Shown: positions 10,138 through 18,692 of the stretch, piece by piece
How positions within the stretch are numbered: position 1 is the first letter of the stretch
Layout of the letters: the number at the start of each line of letters is the position of its first letter
NCBI GenBank assembly: GCA_019448385.1
Contig: JAGTXO010000001.1
Span: forward strand, 496,001 to 560,000
DNA length: 64,000 nucleotides
DNA from: Diacronema lutheri
Taxonomy: Eukaryota; Haptophyta; Pavlovophyceae; Pavlovales; Pavlovaceae
Reading direction: 5' to 3'
The notes under the pieces: model-generated
The model's input: the letters and a program-made list of their open reading frames with translations, nothing else
Database searches by the model: none
What the model was told of the DNA's origin: nothing
Program-made: the position numbers and the translations under genes

Positions 10138-12804
10138 TCACCCATCCGTGCCGCCGGCTGCCGCTGCGGTAGGCCGCGCGCCGCAGCAGCCTCGCGCCTC
10201 AACGGCCTCCGCCGCGCCGTCGGCCGCGGGCGCGAGCGGCACGAGCTCAAGCTGGCTGGCGCGCCGGTTGTCGCCCCAAGTGCGGCGTCGGACGAGCGCG
10301 GGCACGCGCCCGAGCGCCGCCTCGCCCTTTGCGTCGACGCTCACGTCCGCGAGGCCGATGACCCCGCTGGCGAGTGTGTCCGCTGGGATCACGACGCGCA
10401 TCCTCAAGACGTGCTCCATCGCCAGGGCAGCGTCCACCTCGGAATCGCCGTCGTCCTCAGCAACAGCCGAGCCGAGCGGGCCTTCGCTCCAGCGCGTCGC
10501 ACGCCCGTCGGTCCAACGCCCCTCTCCGCGTCCACCGTCCCCATCGCTCTCGAGCCTCAGCAGCACGTCGCGCACGAGCCGCAGTGACTCGCGCGCGCCG
10601 CGCTCGGTGGGCGCGTCGCCGAGCGCGTCCGAGGTGCTCGTGTCGCTCCGACGCGCGGCGTTCTCGCGCGTGTCGCAGCTGGTGCGCGCGGTCACGAGAG
10701 CACTGTCGCTCCGGCGGCCAATCCGGTCGAGCCGGATCGAAAACTCGTCGACAAGGCTCGCGCGCACAGATCGCGCGCGCGCGCGAGAGTCGGCGCTCGG
10801 CGCGGTCGTCGCGCGGATGAAGAGCCCGCCGCCATCGGCGGGCGCGGCGGCGATCGCGTCGTCGCGCGCGCGGCGCGGTGCGCTCGCGCCGAATGCGCGC
10901 GACGGCGAGGCGCCGTGCGTTGGCCGGCGCACGGGCCGCTCACTGGTCGCGTCGGACGAACGCGTCGACGCGGCGCGTAGCAGCTCGCGCGCGCTGCTCG
11001 CCTTGTACAGGCCACTCTGCGCGTAGACGGGCAGCGTGTACCCGCGCTCAGCGCCCGCCTGGCAGATGTCCTCGACGGCTTGGTCCCTGTCGACGAAGCC
11101 ATGGAATTTTTCAACATGGAAGGTCTCACGACCGGCGGAGCGCGGCGCGTGCGGCGCGTTGTCGTCGGCCGCCGCGTCGGCGATCGGGAGCGCAGAGACG
11201 GCCAGCCAGAGCGAGTGACCCGTGCCGCAGCCGCACGTGAGGACCCGCGCCTTGACAACGCACGCGAGGGCGAAGATGTCGATGGAGATGGAACGCCCTC
11301 CGAGCAGCGGCACAAAGCACACGTGCGTCGCGGTGATGTAGAGCGTGCCGCACGCGCGAGGGCGCTCGCACGAGCACTGGTGCACGCGCAGGTCGAAGCC
11401 GGTGCTCGGGCTCGACGCGACGCTTCCCAGCCGCAGGTCGCCCGACCGGCGGACGGCGGCGCTCGGAGGCGGCGCGCCGAGCGCGCTCGCCACACCCTCG
11501 AGCGCCTTTGAGCGCACGTCGGGCGCGGGCTCGACATCGCCGAGCTCGTCGAGCCAAAGGGCGCGATTCAGGCCTGCGTCGCCGCCCGCCCCAAGGCGCT
11601 CCGCTCGCCCGCCACGGCGCGCGTCGGGCGGCTCGCCCGCCGCCCGCCCGGCGCCGGCCGACGGCCTTGGCCACAGCCGTGGCCACGGCCGTGGCCACGG
11701 CCTCGCTGTGTCGCGCGCCGTCGCGTGGCGGCTCGGTTGCGGGCTGCCCATGCCGGGCGTGCCGGCGAGCTTGTGCAGCTCGGCGAGCGCGGCATCAAAG
11801 CCACCCTCGTGCGCGGCGTGCACGACCGTCTGGTGCTGCGCCGTGACGCGCCGGCTGCGCGGAAGCTGCGCCGGCGCGAACGAGCGCGCGCGCACGAGGC
11901 GGGAGTGGAGCGCCGGCACGCCCATGAGCTGCGCGGCGGAGGCGCGGCGAAGCGGGTCCTTCTCGAGCGTCATCTGCAGCAGCCGGCGTAGCTCCACCGT
12001 GCGCGACGGCGGTAGCGGCGGATGCGCGTCGTGCTGCACCGTGTGCGCGAGCGCGACGAGCGACTTTGCGACGAAGGGCTTGCTCAGCTGCGCGAGCTCG
12101 TAGAGCACGACGCCAAGCGCCCACACGTCAGCCTTCGACGAATACGGCTCGCCGCGCACGGTCTCGGGCGGCAGGTAATACGGCGTGCCCACAATCGTCT
12201 CCGCCAGCTCGGCGCCGTGCTCGAGCTCCTTTGCGACGCCAAAGTCGCCGAGCGCGAGCTGGCCGTCTCCCATGATGAAGATGTTCTCCGGCTTGAGGTC
12301 GCGGTGGATGATCGCGCGGCGGTGGACGCAGTCGAGGGCACAGGCGAGCTGCGCAGCGTACTCAAGGATCTCGTCGTCGGTGAAGCGCTCGTTCGCCTCG
12401 ATCCGCGCGGCGATCCTCTGGGCAAGGTCGCCGCCCGAGCAGTACGACACGATCACGCAGAAGTGCACGCCGCCGTCCTCCTCGAAGGCATCGTGGACGG
12501 TGACGATGGACGGGTGGTCGCGCAGCTTACGCAAAATGTCCACCTCGCGCTTCGCCGAGTCGGGCACCTTGGCCGTCGCGAAGCGCTTCATCACGAAGAG
12601 CGAGTGCGTCTCGACGTCGCGCACGAGAAACACGTCTGACTGCGCGCCGCGACCGATCTGCTTGATCGTGCGGTACGCGCGCTGCGGCATAGGCGGGTCG
12701 AGCGACGGGCGACCGAGCCGCTGGCGCACGCTCGAGCGCGACGAGCGCGCGGAGACGGGTGCTTCACCGAGCCGCCCGTGCCGCTCCGCGCGCCGCTCTC
12801 CCAT
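10138..12804 (-). CDS. NEK-type Ser/Thr kinase with a C-terminal GRAM-like domain
   Basis: One long frame of 888 aa. The kinase domain starts about residue 39 with YRTIKQIGRGAQSDVFLV; catalytic motifs are VMKRF (Lys), IIHRDLKPENIF, LGDFGVAKEL and GTPYYLPPE (activation loop and APE-equivalent), then ADVWALGVVLYELAQLSKPF. Its style is NEK. After a Pro/Arg-rich linker containing WPRPWPRLWPRP repeats, residues about 470-610 look like a GRAM/PH-type lipid-binding domain (GTLYITATHVCFVPLLGGRS, HSLWLAV, FHVEKFHGFVDRDQAVEDI). The remainder is Ser/Arg-rich. NEKs act in the cell cycle and at cilia; a GRAM module suggests membrane recruitment, which is inference. The ATG at 12690 (MPQRAYRTIKQ) is an alternative start that matches NEK N-termini better. 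The start is 68 bp from the divergent LRR gene. Confidence 0.85.
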   Translation of the reverse strand: MGERRAERHGRLGEAPVSARSSRSSVRQRLGRPSLDPPMPQRAYRTIKQIGRGAQSDVFLVRDVETHSLFVMKRFATAKVPDSAKREVDILRKLRDHPSIVTVHDAFEEDGGVHFCVIVSYCSGGDLAQRIAARIEANERFTDDEILEYAAQLACALDCVHRRAIIHRDLKPENIFIMGDGQLALGDFGVAKELEHGAELAETIVGTPYYLPPETVRGEPYSSKADVWALGVVLYELAQLSKPFVAKSLVALAHTVQHDAHPPLPPSRTVELRRLLQMTLEKDPLRRASAAQLMGVPALHSRLVRARSFAPAQLPRSRRVTAQHQTVVHAAHEGGFDAALAELHKLAGTPGMGSPQPSRHATARDTARPWPRPWPRLWPRPSAGAGRAAGEPPDARRGGRAERLGAGGDAGLNRALWLDELGDVEPAPDVRSKALEGVASALGAPPPSAAVRRSGDLRLGSVASSPSTGFDLRVHQCSCERPRACGTLYITATHVCFVPLLGGRSISIDIFALACVVKARVLTCGCGTGHSLWLAVSALPIADAAADDNAPHAPRSAGRETFHVEKFHGFVDRDQAVEDICQAGAERGYTLPVYAQSGLYKASSARELLRAASTRSSDATSERPVRRPTHGASPSRAFGASAPRRARDDAIAAAPADGGGLFIRATTAPSADSRARARSVRASLVDEFSIRLDRIGRRSDSALVTARTSCDTRENAARRSDTSTSDALGDAPTERGARESLRLVRDVLLRLESDGDGGRGEGRWTDGRATRWSEGPLGSAVAEDDGDSEVDAALAMEHVLRMRVVIPADTLASGVIGLADVSVDAKGEAALGRVPALVRRRTWGDNRRASQLELVPLAPAADGAAEAVEARGCCGARPTAAAAGGTDG

Positions 12805-12872
12805 GGCCGGCGGCCCCACCTCCCACAGGTTCCGCCGTTCCGGTCGTGCCGAATTCTGTCATCATCAGCGCG
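12805..12872. promoter_or_regulatory. Divergent promoter region, kinase/LRR pair
   Basis: Only 68 bp separate the head-to-head start codons of the NEK-GRAM kinase and the LRR protein. It contains a small AT-richer patch (GAATTCTGTCATCATC, 12851-12866). Inferred shared promoter. Confidence 0.35.
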
Positions 12873-14366
12873 ATGCGCCGGCTCGCGCGGCACCTGCCAA
12901 ACCTCGCGCTGCTCGCCGTGTGGTACGCGTGCGCGCCGTGTGGGTCACCGGCGCTGCGCGCGTCGCCGTTCCGCCGATCACTCGCTGACATCGCTTTGTG
13001 CGGCTTCGTCAAGACGGAGGCGCTCTCGCTCGTCTCGCACCGCGACGCGCTCGTCGTGCTCGCGCGCGCGCTCGTCTGCGCGCTGCTCGTGGTGAAGCTG
13101 AGCCTCTTCGAGCGGCGCGAGTGGTCGCAACCGTGGCTGCCGATCGCCTTGCAAAGCGCCAACCTCGCTTGGTGCTGGGCCGAGACGCTTGTCCCGTACG
13201 TGCGCGAGCTGTGGAGCCTCGCGCACGCGCCCGCCGACCCGGCGGACGAGGCCGAGGCGGCGGCGGCGGCGGACGCGGCGCGGCGGCGTGAGCGGCAGCG
13301 GCGCGCAGCCGAGGCGGAGGCCGCGCGCAAGCGCGCCGCCGCGGCGCGCGACCCTCCCGCGCCGCCCGCGCCGCCGCCCGTCCCTCCGCTGCTCGACCTT
13401 GCGCTGCGCGCGCTCGCCGAGGCGCTCGCGGCCGGCGGGCTCGGGAACGACGGCGCGGGCGCGGATGAGCTGCACGCGTGCGCGCCGCTGCCGCTCCCCG
13501 CCCACCTCGCCGCCCCGCTCTTCGAGCACATGCGCCTCCGCGCTCTCATCGATGATCGCACGCTCCCACTCGTCCTCCCAACCGACGCGTCGCGCGTGTG
13601 CCTCTCGCCGGCCGCGGCGGGCGGCGCCGCTGCGCGCGCTCGCGGCGGTCTCGCGAGCGCGCGCTGTGCCGTCGCCGATTCGGACGCGCACGCGCGGGAC
13701 GTGCGAGTGGACGGCGAGCGCACGCCGCCGAGCGCGCGCGTCGCGCACTCACGCCGCGGCCAGCTCGCGTGCCGCGCGTCCGATCTCGCACTTGAGATGG
13801 TCGCGCTGCGGTGCGCGCGCGCGCTGCGCGAGATGCACGTAACGGACTGCGCGGGCGTGAGCGACAACGGTGTGCGGCTGCTTGCGGCCGGCTGCCCCGA
13901 GCTGCGCGTGCTCGAGCTGCGCCGCTGTCCGTGCATCTCGTCTGCCGCGTTGCTTGAGGTGGCGCACCGCCTGCCCGCGCTCGAGGTGCTGCACGTGGGC
14001 GGCTGCCCCGAGCTGGACGACGCGGGTGTGAGCGCGGTCGCCACGCGCTGCGCGCGGCTGCGCTCGCTCGACGTGAGCGGCTCGTCCATGCGGGACGAGT
14101 CGTTGCACGTGCTCGCGGCGCACGCGCACGTGCTCGAGGACGTCAACATCGCCGCGTGCTTCTACCTCACGTCGGACGTGATCCGCGAGTTTGTGCACAC
14201 GCGCGAGAGTCTGCGCCGGCTGACGCTCTCGCGCTCGCTCACGTGCTCGTCCTGGTTCACCGACAGCCTCGCGCGCGAGCTGCCCAAGCTCGAGCTCGCG
14301 ATTGAGGCGGCCCAAGTGCCGCAGTCGCTGCGTTGGCACCCGCTCCCCTTCACCGAGTTTTATTGA
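12873..14366 (+). CDS. Membrane-anchored LRR (AMN1/FBXL-type) protein
   Basis: A 497-aa single exon. The N-terminus is hydrophobic in several stretches (LPNLALLAVWYAC, DALVVLARALVCALLVVKLSLF, WLPIALQSANLAWCWAETLV) and looks like two to four membrane spans. A charged Ala/Arg/Glu segment (about residues 125-160) and a Pro linker follow. From about residue 310 there are five to six cysteine-containing leucine-rich repeats of the FBXL/AMN1 type (LREMHVTDCAGVSDNGVRLLAAGC, LRVLELRRCPCISSAALLEVA, LEVLHVGGCPELDDAGVSAVATRC). No F-box motif is seen. LRRs of this subtype usually bind substrates of ubiquitin ligases; pairing them with membrane spans is unusual. The function is not assigned. Confidence 0.7.
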   Translation: MRRLARHLPNLALLAVWYACAPCGSPALRASPFRRSLADIALCGFVKTEALSLVSHRDALVVLARALVCALLVVKLSLFERREWSQPWLPIALQSANLAWCWAETLVPYVRELWSLAHAPADPADEAEAAAAADAARRRERQRRAAEAEAARKRAAAARDPPAPPAPPPVPPLLDLALRALAEALAAGGLGNDGAGADELHACAPLPLPAHLAAPLFEHMRLRALIDDRTLPLVLPTDASRVCLSPAAAGGAAARARGGLASARCAVADSDAHARDVRVDGERTPPSARVAHSRRGQLACRASDLALEMVALRCARALREMHVTDCAGVSDNGVRLLAAGCPELRVLELRRCPCISSAALLEVAHRLPALEVLHVGGCPELDDAGVSAVATRCARLRSLDVSGSSMRDESLHVLAAHAHVLEDVNIAACFYLTSDVIREFVHTRESLRRLTLSRSLTCSSWFTDSLARELPKLELAIEAAQVPQSLRWHPLPFTEFY

Positions 14367-14438
14367 GCGCGGGGCTCGGGGCCTTGGGCGTCCGGCGTCC
14401 GCTCCCTCGCCTCCGGTCTCCGTTCCGCGAGGACCGCG

Positions 14439-14464
14439 ACACACTGAGATTACACACTGAGATT
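14439..14464. repeat. Perfect 13-bp tandem repeat ACACACTGAGATT x2
   Basis: Two adjacent identical copies lie 75 bp upstream of the start of the next gene (14539), downstream of the LRR gene stop. A candidate promoter element or slippage product. Confidence 0.85.
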
Positions 14465-14538
14465 GCTCCGGTGGGAGAGTTCATTTTTTCAGTCCACGGC
14501 TCCGCCGAGCGGCCCGGCCCGACCGAAGCTTGACCAGA

Positions 14539-16206
14539 ATGGATGTGAGCCGCGCGGCGGCGGCTGGCTGGCGCGACGCGGACGTGACGCTGTGCGTCAG
14601 CCGCCTCGTCACGTTTACGATGGAGCGGCGCCGCGTCGCGCGGGTCCTGCGCTGCCCCGCGTGCGGCTCGACGGCGAAGTGCCCTCTGTGCCCGCTCGCA
14701 TTCTACACGCAGTGCGCGAGCTGCTCCGCCGGGCTGCGCTACGACCTCGACGTGAACGCGTCGAGCCCGTCCTTTTACGCGCTCACGCTGCTCTCCTTCC
14801 CGCCCATCGACGGCGACGGTGGCAGCGCGACGATCCTGGCGCTCGACGGTTCGCGGCAGTGCGTCTCGCTCGGGCCGCCGGGCAAGCCGCCGTCGCTGCT
14901 GCTCGACTTTGACGAGCTCGAGGACGTGCTGCCAGGCTTTTCGGTGGGCCACCAGATGAGCGCGAGCGCCGCACGCGCCAACGCCGCCGCGAAGAACGAC
15001 CGACACGCTGCGGGCGGCACGAGGGCAAAGTCGAGCGGCCGGAGCGGCCCGCTCGACTTTGCCCTCGTGCTCACGCGCACCGAGCGCGGCGACAAGCTGC
15101 GAGTAGCGGAGGGGCTGGCGGTGGCGATGCCGCCGCTGCTCCTCTTCCGCGCACCGTGCGCGCCCATTTGCAACCAGGCTGTCGTCTGCGTGTACGGCGC
15201 GTACGTCGCGCGCACGCACATGCCCTCTGTGCACAAGCGCGACCAGCCCGTGCTGCAGGGTAAGGTGCTGCTCGGCTCGGAGCTGCTCTGGCACGACCGA
15301 TTCATCGTGCTCACGCGGCCGGCGGGGCGTGCGCTCCCGCTCCGCGCGCCCTCGGCCGCCGACGACGCTGCCGCCGCGCCCCGCGGGTCGCGCTCGGGCC
15401 CTTGGCCTGGGCCGAGCGCGTGGCCCGGGCCGGCGAAGCTGCACGTCTTCGCGAGCGAGGGCGCGACGGTGCCGCTCGACGTGCTGCCGCTCACCGCTGA
15501 CACGCGCATCCTCGACGAGCGCCCATCCAATTTCCTCTTCGCCGTCCTCACGCGCGTTGAGGGCGCAGCGCTCGCGCCCGCCGACTCGTCGAGCGGCTCT
15601 GCGGCGCCCAGCGTGCGCCGCTCCACGGCAGCGGCGGCGGGCGCGCCGGGCTGGGCGGTGTGCGAGGTGGCCATGCCCGACATGCCGAGCAAGCAGCGCT
15701 GGATGCAGGCGATTAAGGAGGCCGTGCTCGAGGACACGGCGTACCGCCCGATGCACGCCGCCGCCGACACGGCGGCAATGACAACGGCACGCGAGGTCCT
15801 CCCGCTCAAAAAGGTGGCGGCCGCGCGTGCTGGGGTGGCCGCGCGCGCGCACCTCACGCTGCGGTACGCCGGCTGCGACGTTGCGTACACCGGCCCGCGC
15901 TTCTTGACCGTCGAGCAGCTCGCGGCGGCGTTCGCGTCGCGCTTTGGCGACGACGTGCGCGCCGCGCTCGCGCGGCTCGGGCCGGCAGACGGGTCGGGCG
16001 CGCACCGACCGCGCGAGACGGGTCGACCGCTCCGCGTTGGCGCGCTCGTCTTCGTGCGCGCGCTCAGCGTTGGCGGCGAGGCAGCGCGCACCGCATCCGA
16101 CGCGCCCGAGCCGGCGCTCGCGTTCGCGCTCGGCGAGCTGGAGGACGGGATGGTGGTCGTCGCGAGGCAAGCGGACGACGATGACGGGCGGCACGAGCGG
16201 CTGTGA
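14539..16206 (+). CDS. Unknown protein with N-terminal Cys-rich zinc-binding motif
   Basis: A 555-aa single exon; the ATG at 14539 is the first in frame. Residues about 35-65 hold three CxxC pairs (CPACG, CPLCP, CASCS), a probable zinc ribbon. The middle contains hydrophobic beta-rich segments (FALVLTRTERGDKLRVAEG, LLGSELLWHDRFIVLTRPAG, PSNFLFAVLTRVEG) and then KQRWMQAIKEAVLE, which could be a divergent PH-like strand set closed by an alpha helix, but the match is weak. The C-terminus has AHLTLRYAGCDVAY and FLTVEQLAAAFASRFGDDV. No family is recognised. The start and stop codons are both embedded in an identical 11-mer (TGACCAGAATG). A long poly(C) tract begins 115 nt after the stop. Confidence 0.6.
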   Translation: MDVSRAAAAGWRDADVTLCVSRLVTFTMERRRVARVLRCPACGSTAKCPLCPLAFYTQCASCSAGLRYDLDVNASSPSFYALTLLSFPPIDGDGGSATILALDGSRQCVSLGPPGKPPSLLLDFDELEDVLPGFSVGHQMSASAARANAAAKNDRHAAGGTRAKSSGRSGPLDFALVLTRTERGDKLRVAEGLAVAMPPLLLFRAPCAPICNQAVVCVYGAYVARTHMPSVHKRDQPVLQGKVLLGSELLWHDRFIVLTRPAGRALPLRAPSAADDAAAAPRGSRSGPWPGPSAWPGPAKLHVFASEGATVPLDVLPLTADTRILDERPSNFLFAVLTRVEGAALAPADSSSGSAAPSVRRSTAAAAGAPGWAVCEVAMPDMPSKQRWMQAIKEAVLEDTAYRPMHAAADTAAMTTAREVLPLKKVAAARAGVAARAHLTLRYAGCDVAYTGPRFLTVEQLAAAFASRFGDDVRAALARLGPADGSGAHRPRETGRPLRVGALVFVRALSVGGEAARTASDAPEPALAFALGELEDGMVVVARQADDDDGRHERL

Positions 16207-16319
16207 CCAGAATGAGTTGCCCAACGTTTGCCGCAAAGTGAAATTTAAACCGTTCTGGGTCCGCGAGGTGTCCGCGATGAGGCTGCAGAGGCCGGCGCTC
16301 CCCCCACGACCGATCCCCC

Positions 16320-16365
<46 letters not shown>

Positions 16366-16567
16366 CCCCCACCCCCCCCCCCCCCCCCCCCAACCCAACC
16401 GAAAGAAGGTGTGCTAGCCTTGCGAAGTACCTCGCAAGCCTTGCAAGTTCCGACGGCCAGCAAGGGCTCCATCTCTCCCACGAAGCGGGCGCCTGGCAGT
16501 CGCCATGAGCCTCAGTTTGTGAGTCATCGCGCGTATCAGCCGCCATCGCGCGTAAAACGTTCGCGCG
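16207..16567. other. Intergenic region with poly(C) tract and start-codon hairpin
   Basis: No gene. It holds an AT-rich patch (GAAATTTAAACC, about 16240-16251), the poly(C) tract at 16322-16391, a direct repeat CATCGCGCGTA (about 16525 and 16544), and the left arm of an inverted repeat that encloses the next gene's ATG. Confidence 0.6.
16322..16391 (+). repeat. Poly(C) tract, about 70 nt
   Basis: A nearly pure run of C on the + strand, broken by a single T near 16363 and a single A near 16371. It lies about 115 nt past the stop of the unknown Cys-rich protein gene, so it is probably in that gene's 3' UTR, and about 180 nt before the aspartic protease start. Confidence 0.9.
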
Positions 16568-16574
16568 ATGGCGG
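16540..16574 (+). repeat. 13-bp perfect inverted repeat enclosing the aspartic protease start codon
   Basis: The left arm CCGCCATCGCGCG (16540-16552) is the exact reverse complement of the right arm CGCGCGATGGCGG (16562-16574); the loop is nine bases (TAAAACGTT). The ATG at 16568-16570 lies in the right arm, so the folded mRNA would bury the start codon in a GC-rich stem. Confidence 0.85.
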
Positions 16575-17236
16575 CAGGTGCCGCGACGCGCCGGAACGTC
16601 GGTCGGGTGTCACCGACCTGGTGGGTGTTGCTGGGCTCTCTTGCCGTGCAGGTGGCGTCAAAGGATAGTGACGACCTGGTGCGCGGCCCCGTGCAGCCCA
16701 GCCCGATCCGTGTGCCCGTTTTGCGGAGAGCGTACGACGGCGCGCCCGAGCACGGCCGGCGGCTCGTCGGCGAGATCTCGGGCAACCTGGAGACGCTCGG
16801 ATACTACGCGGCGAACGTGTGCATCGGCTCGCCCGGCTCGATGCATCAGCTCATAATAGACACCGGCTCGAGCATGACGGCCGTCCCGTGCGCCACGTGC
16901 ACGACATGCGGCCGGCACAAGAACCCAAAGTACAACCCGGTGCGCTCGCTCACCTCCAAGCGACTTGGCTGCAAGAACCCGCCGTTCCACATGCGCTGCT
17001 CGCGGTGCGAGAACACGCAGTGCGGCTACGCGGTCTCGTACACCGAGGGCAGCCAGATTCGCGGCGCCGTCTTCACCGACCACGTGCACTTTGGCGACGG
17101 CCTGACTGCGTTCACTGAACGGATGGTCGTTGGCTGCCAGACGCACGAGACCGGCCTCTTCAAGGGACAGGTGGCGGACGGCATGTGCGTGCGTGCGTGC
17201 GAGCGCACGGTGCGCGATCAAGGACTGGGCTGCCCA

Positions 17237-17271
<35 letters not shown>

Positions 17272-18458
17272 TGCAGCGCATCGCCTCTCCGCTCGTCTGG
17301 CGCGGCCGGGCGTTCGCCGCTTTTTGCGCCCCACCGTCGCCTGACGCGCACGCGCCGCGCGGGCGGATCGCGCGCGCAGCATGGGGATTTCCGCGACGCG
17401 GAGCGGCGGCCTTGCGTCGCCCACGCCGATCGACCGTCTTGTCGAGCTCCGCCGCATCCAGAACACGTTCTCCTTCTGTCTCGCCGACCACACGGGCCAG
17501 CTCGTGCTCGGCGGCACCGTGCGGCCCGAGCGCGCAGCCGAGGTGCAATGGCTGCCGATGCGCGACCAAAAGTTCTATTCTCTCGCGCTCAACGACATAC
17601 AGCTCGACGGGCAAAGCTTTCGTGCGCGCGCGCATAAGCGTCGGGCGCATATGAGCATCCTCGCATCCATGCCCGCCTCTGCCCTCTTTCCCGCCCACCC
17701 CCCCCCCCCCCCTTCCCTTCCCTTCTTCGGGCAAACTCATGCGCACAGCTGGCGCCCGCCCCGCCGCGCGCGTGGCAGGCGTCGACCGGCGCAAGTACGC
17801 GGCGACGATTATCGACACGGGCACCACTTTCCTCTACCTGCCGCCCGATGCGTACCGCCGGCTCAAGGAGTACTTCACCACGCGCTGCCCGTGGGGCGCG
17901 TGTGTGAGCCGCAAGTACCGCACGCGCTACAACGACGAGTTCTGCTACTCGATGCGCCAGAGCGAGTGGGTTCAGTTTGCAACGCTCAGCCTGCACTTTG
18001 ACGGCTCGCACCAGCCGCTGCACCTCTCGCCCGCCGAGTACACGTACGAGATCAAGGCGAAAGGCGCGCTGCCCGCCGCCATGACCGTACGCTGCCTCGC
18101 CGCATTCGACAACAAGCACAATGGCGTCGTGCTCGGCGCGGCGGTGCTACGCAACCGAGAGGTGATCCTTGACCGCGCCAACGGGCGCGTCGGCTTTGTG
18201 CGCACTGACTGCGCGCGCGTTCAGCCCTCGACCTCCATTCTTGCGAACAACACGTTCCTCTCGGATCGCTGCGGCCAAGGGCGTGGGCGCAAGCTGGACG
18301 TGAGCAATGCGAGCGCGCTCGTGCCGGGCAAGCTGGTTTACCAGCTCGCCGGCGGCGGCACCGGTGACGCCGTCGGCAGCGCGGCCGCCGCACTCGCGGC
18401 GCACAACGCGAGCAGGCGCGCGCTGCGCCCTCAGCCCGACCGCGCTCGCTGGCAATGA
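16568..18458 (+). CDS. Pepsin-family aspartic protease, plasmepsin V-like
   Basis: Exons 16568-17184, 17380-17621 and 17779-18458 give 512 aa. Splicing across intron 1 restores VADGIMGISATRSGG, the conserved ADGI(M/L)G motif of the family. The N-terminus has a hydrophobic signal segment (WWVLLGSLAVQVA). The first catalytic Asp is in LIIDTGSSMTAVPC and the second in ATIIDTGTTFLYLP. A Cys-rich insert follows the first site (CATCTTCGRHKNP, then CKNPPFHMRCSRCENTQCGYAVSY), which is the nepenthesin-1-like feature of plasmepsin V and its algal/plant relatives. GCQTHETGLF is also typical. Plasmepsin V works in the ER lumen; this protein is probably luminal or ER-anchored, but no clear C-terminal TM is visible. 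Intron 1 (195 nt) contains a poly(G) tract; intron 2 (157 nt) has a 15-nt C run near its 3' side. Confidence 0.88.
17240..17268 (+). repeat. Poly(G) tract in intron 1 of the aspartic protease
   Basis: About 29 consecutive G on the sense strand, 55 nt after the 5' splice site and 111 nt before the 3' splice site. It could form a G-quadruplex in the pre-mRNA. Confidence 0.9.
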
Positions 18459-18692
18459 CGGCGGTTGCTGGCATGCGACACAGCAGGTGTCTTCCGCCTT
18501 GGACCCGAGCGGTCGACGTCGAACAGTGACGAACACAGGCTTTGATACTACTAGGCAAGTTCCGAGAAGCGGCGCAACGTGAACGAACCCCGTTTGAAAT
18601 TCGGCTCTAACTGGGCGTTCTGGGCGTTTTCTCCACGCGCTGGAAGTGGGAGGAGGCGGGGCAAGTCAAGGGGCTCGTGCTTCGGCCCGAGC

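Noticed and set aside
11668-11705. GGCCACGGCC/CCGTGG palindromic repeats resembling a regulatory element or CRISPR-like array
   Set aside because: Lies in the kinase coding frame and encodes WPRPWPRLWPRP; simple low-complexity coding repeat, no spacers.
14350-16398. 682-codon minus-strand ORF crossing the poly(C) tract
   Set aside because: Starts with a poly-Gly run encoded by the homopolymer and has only Arg/Ala-rich shadow sequence; the + strand gene explains the region.
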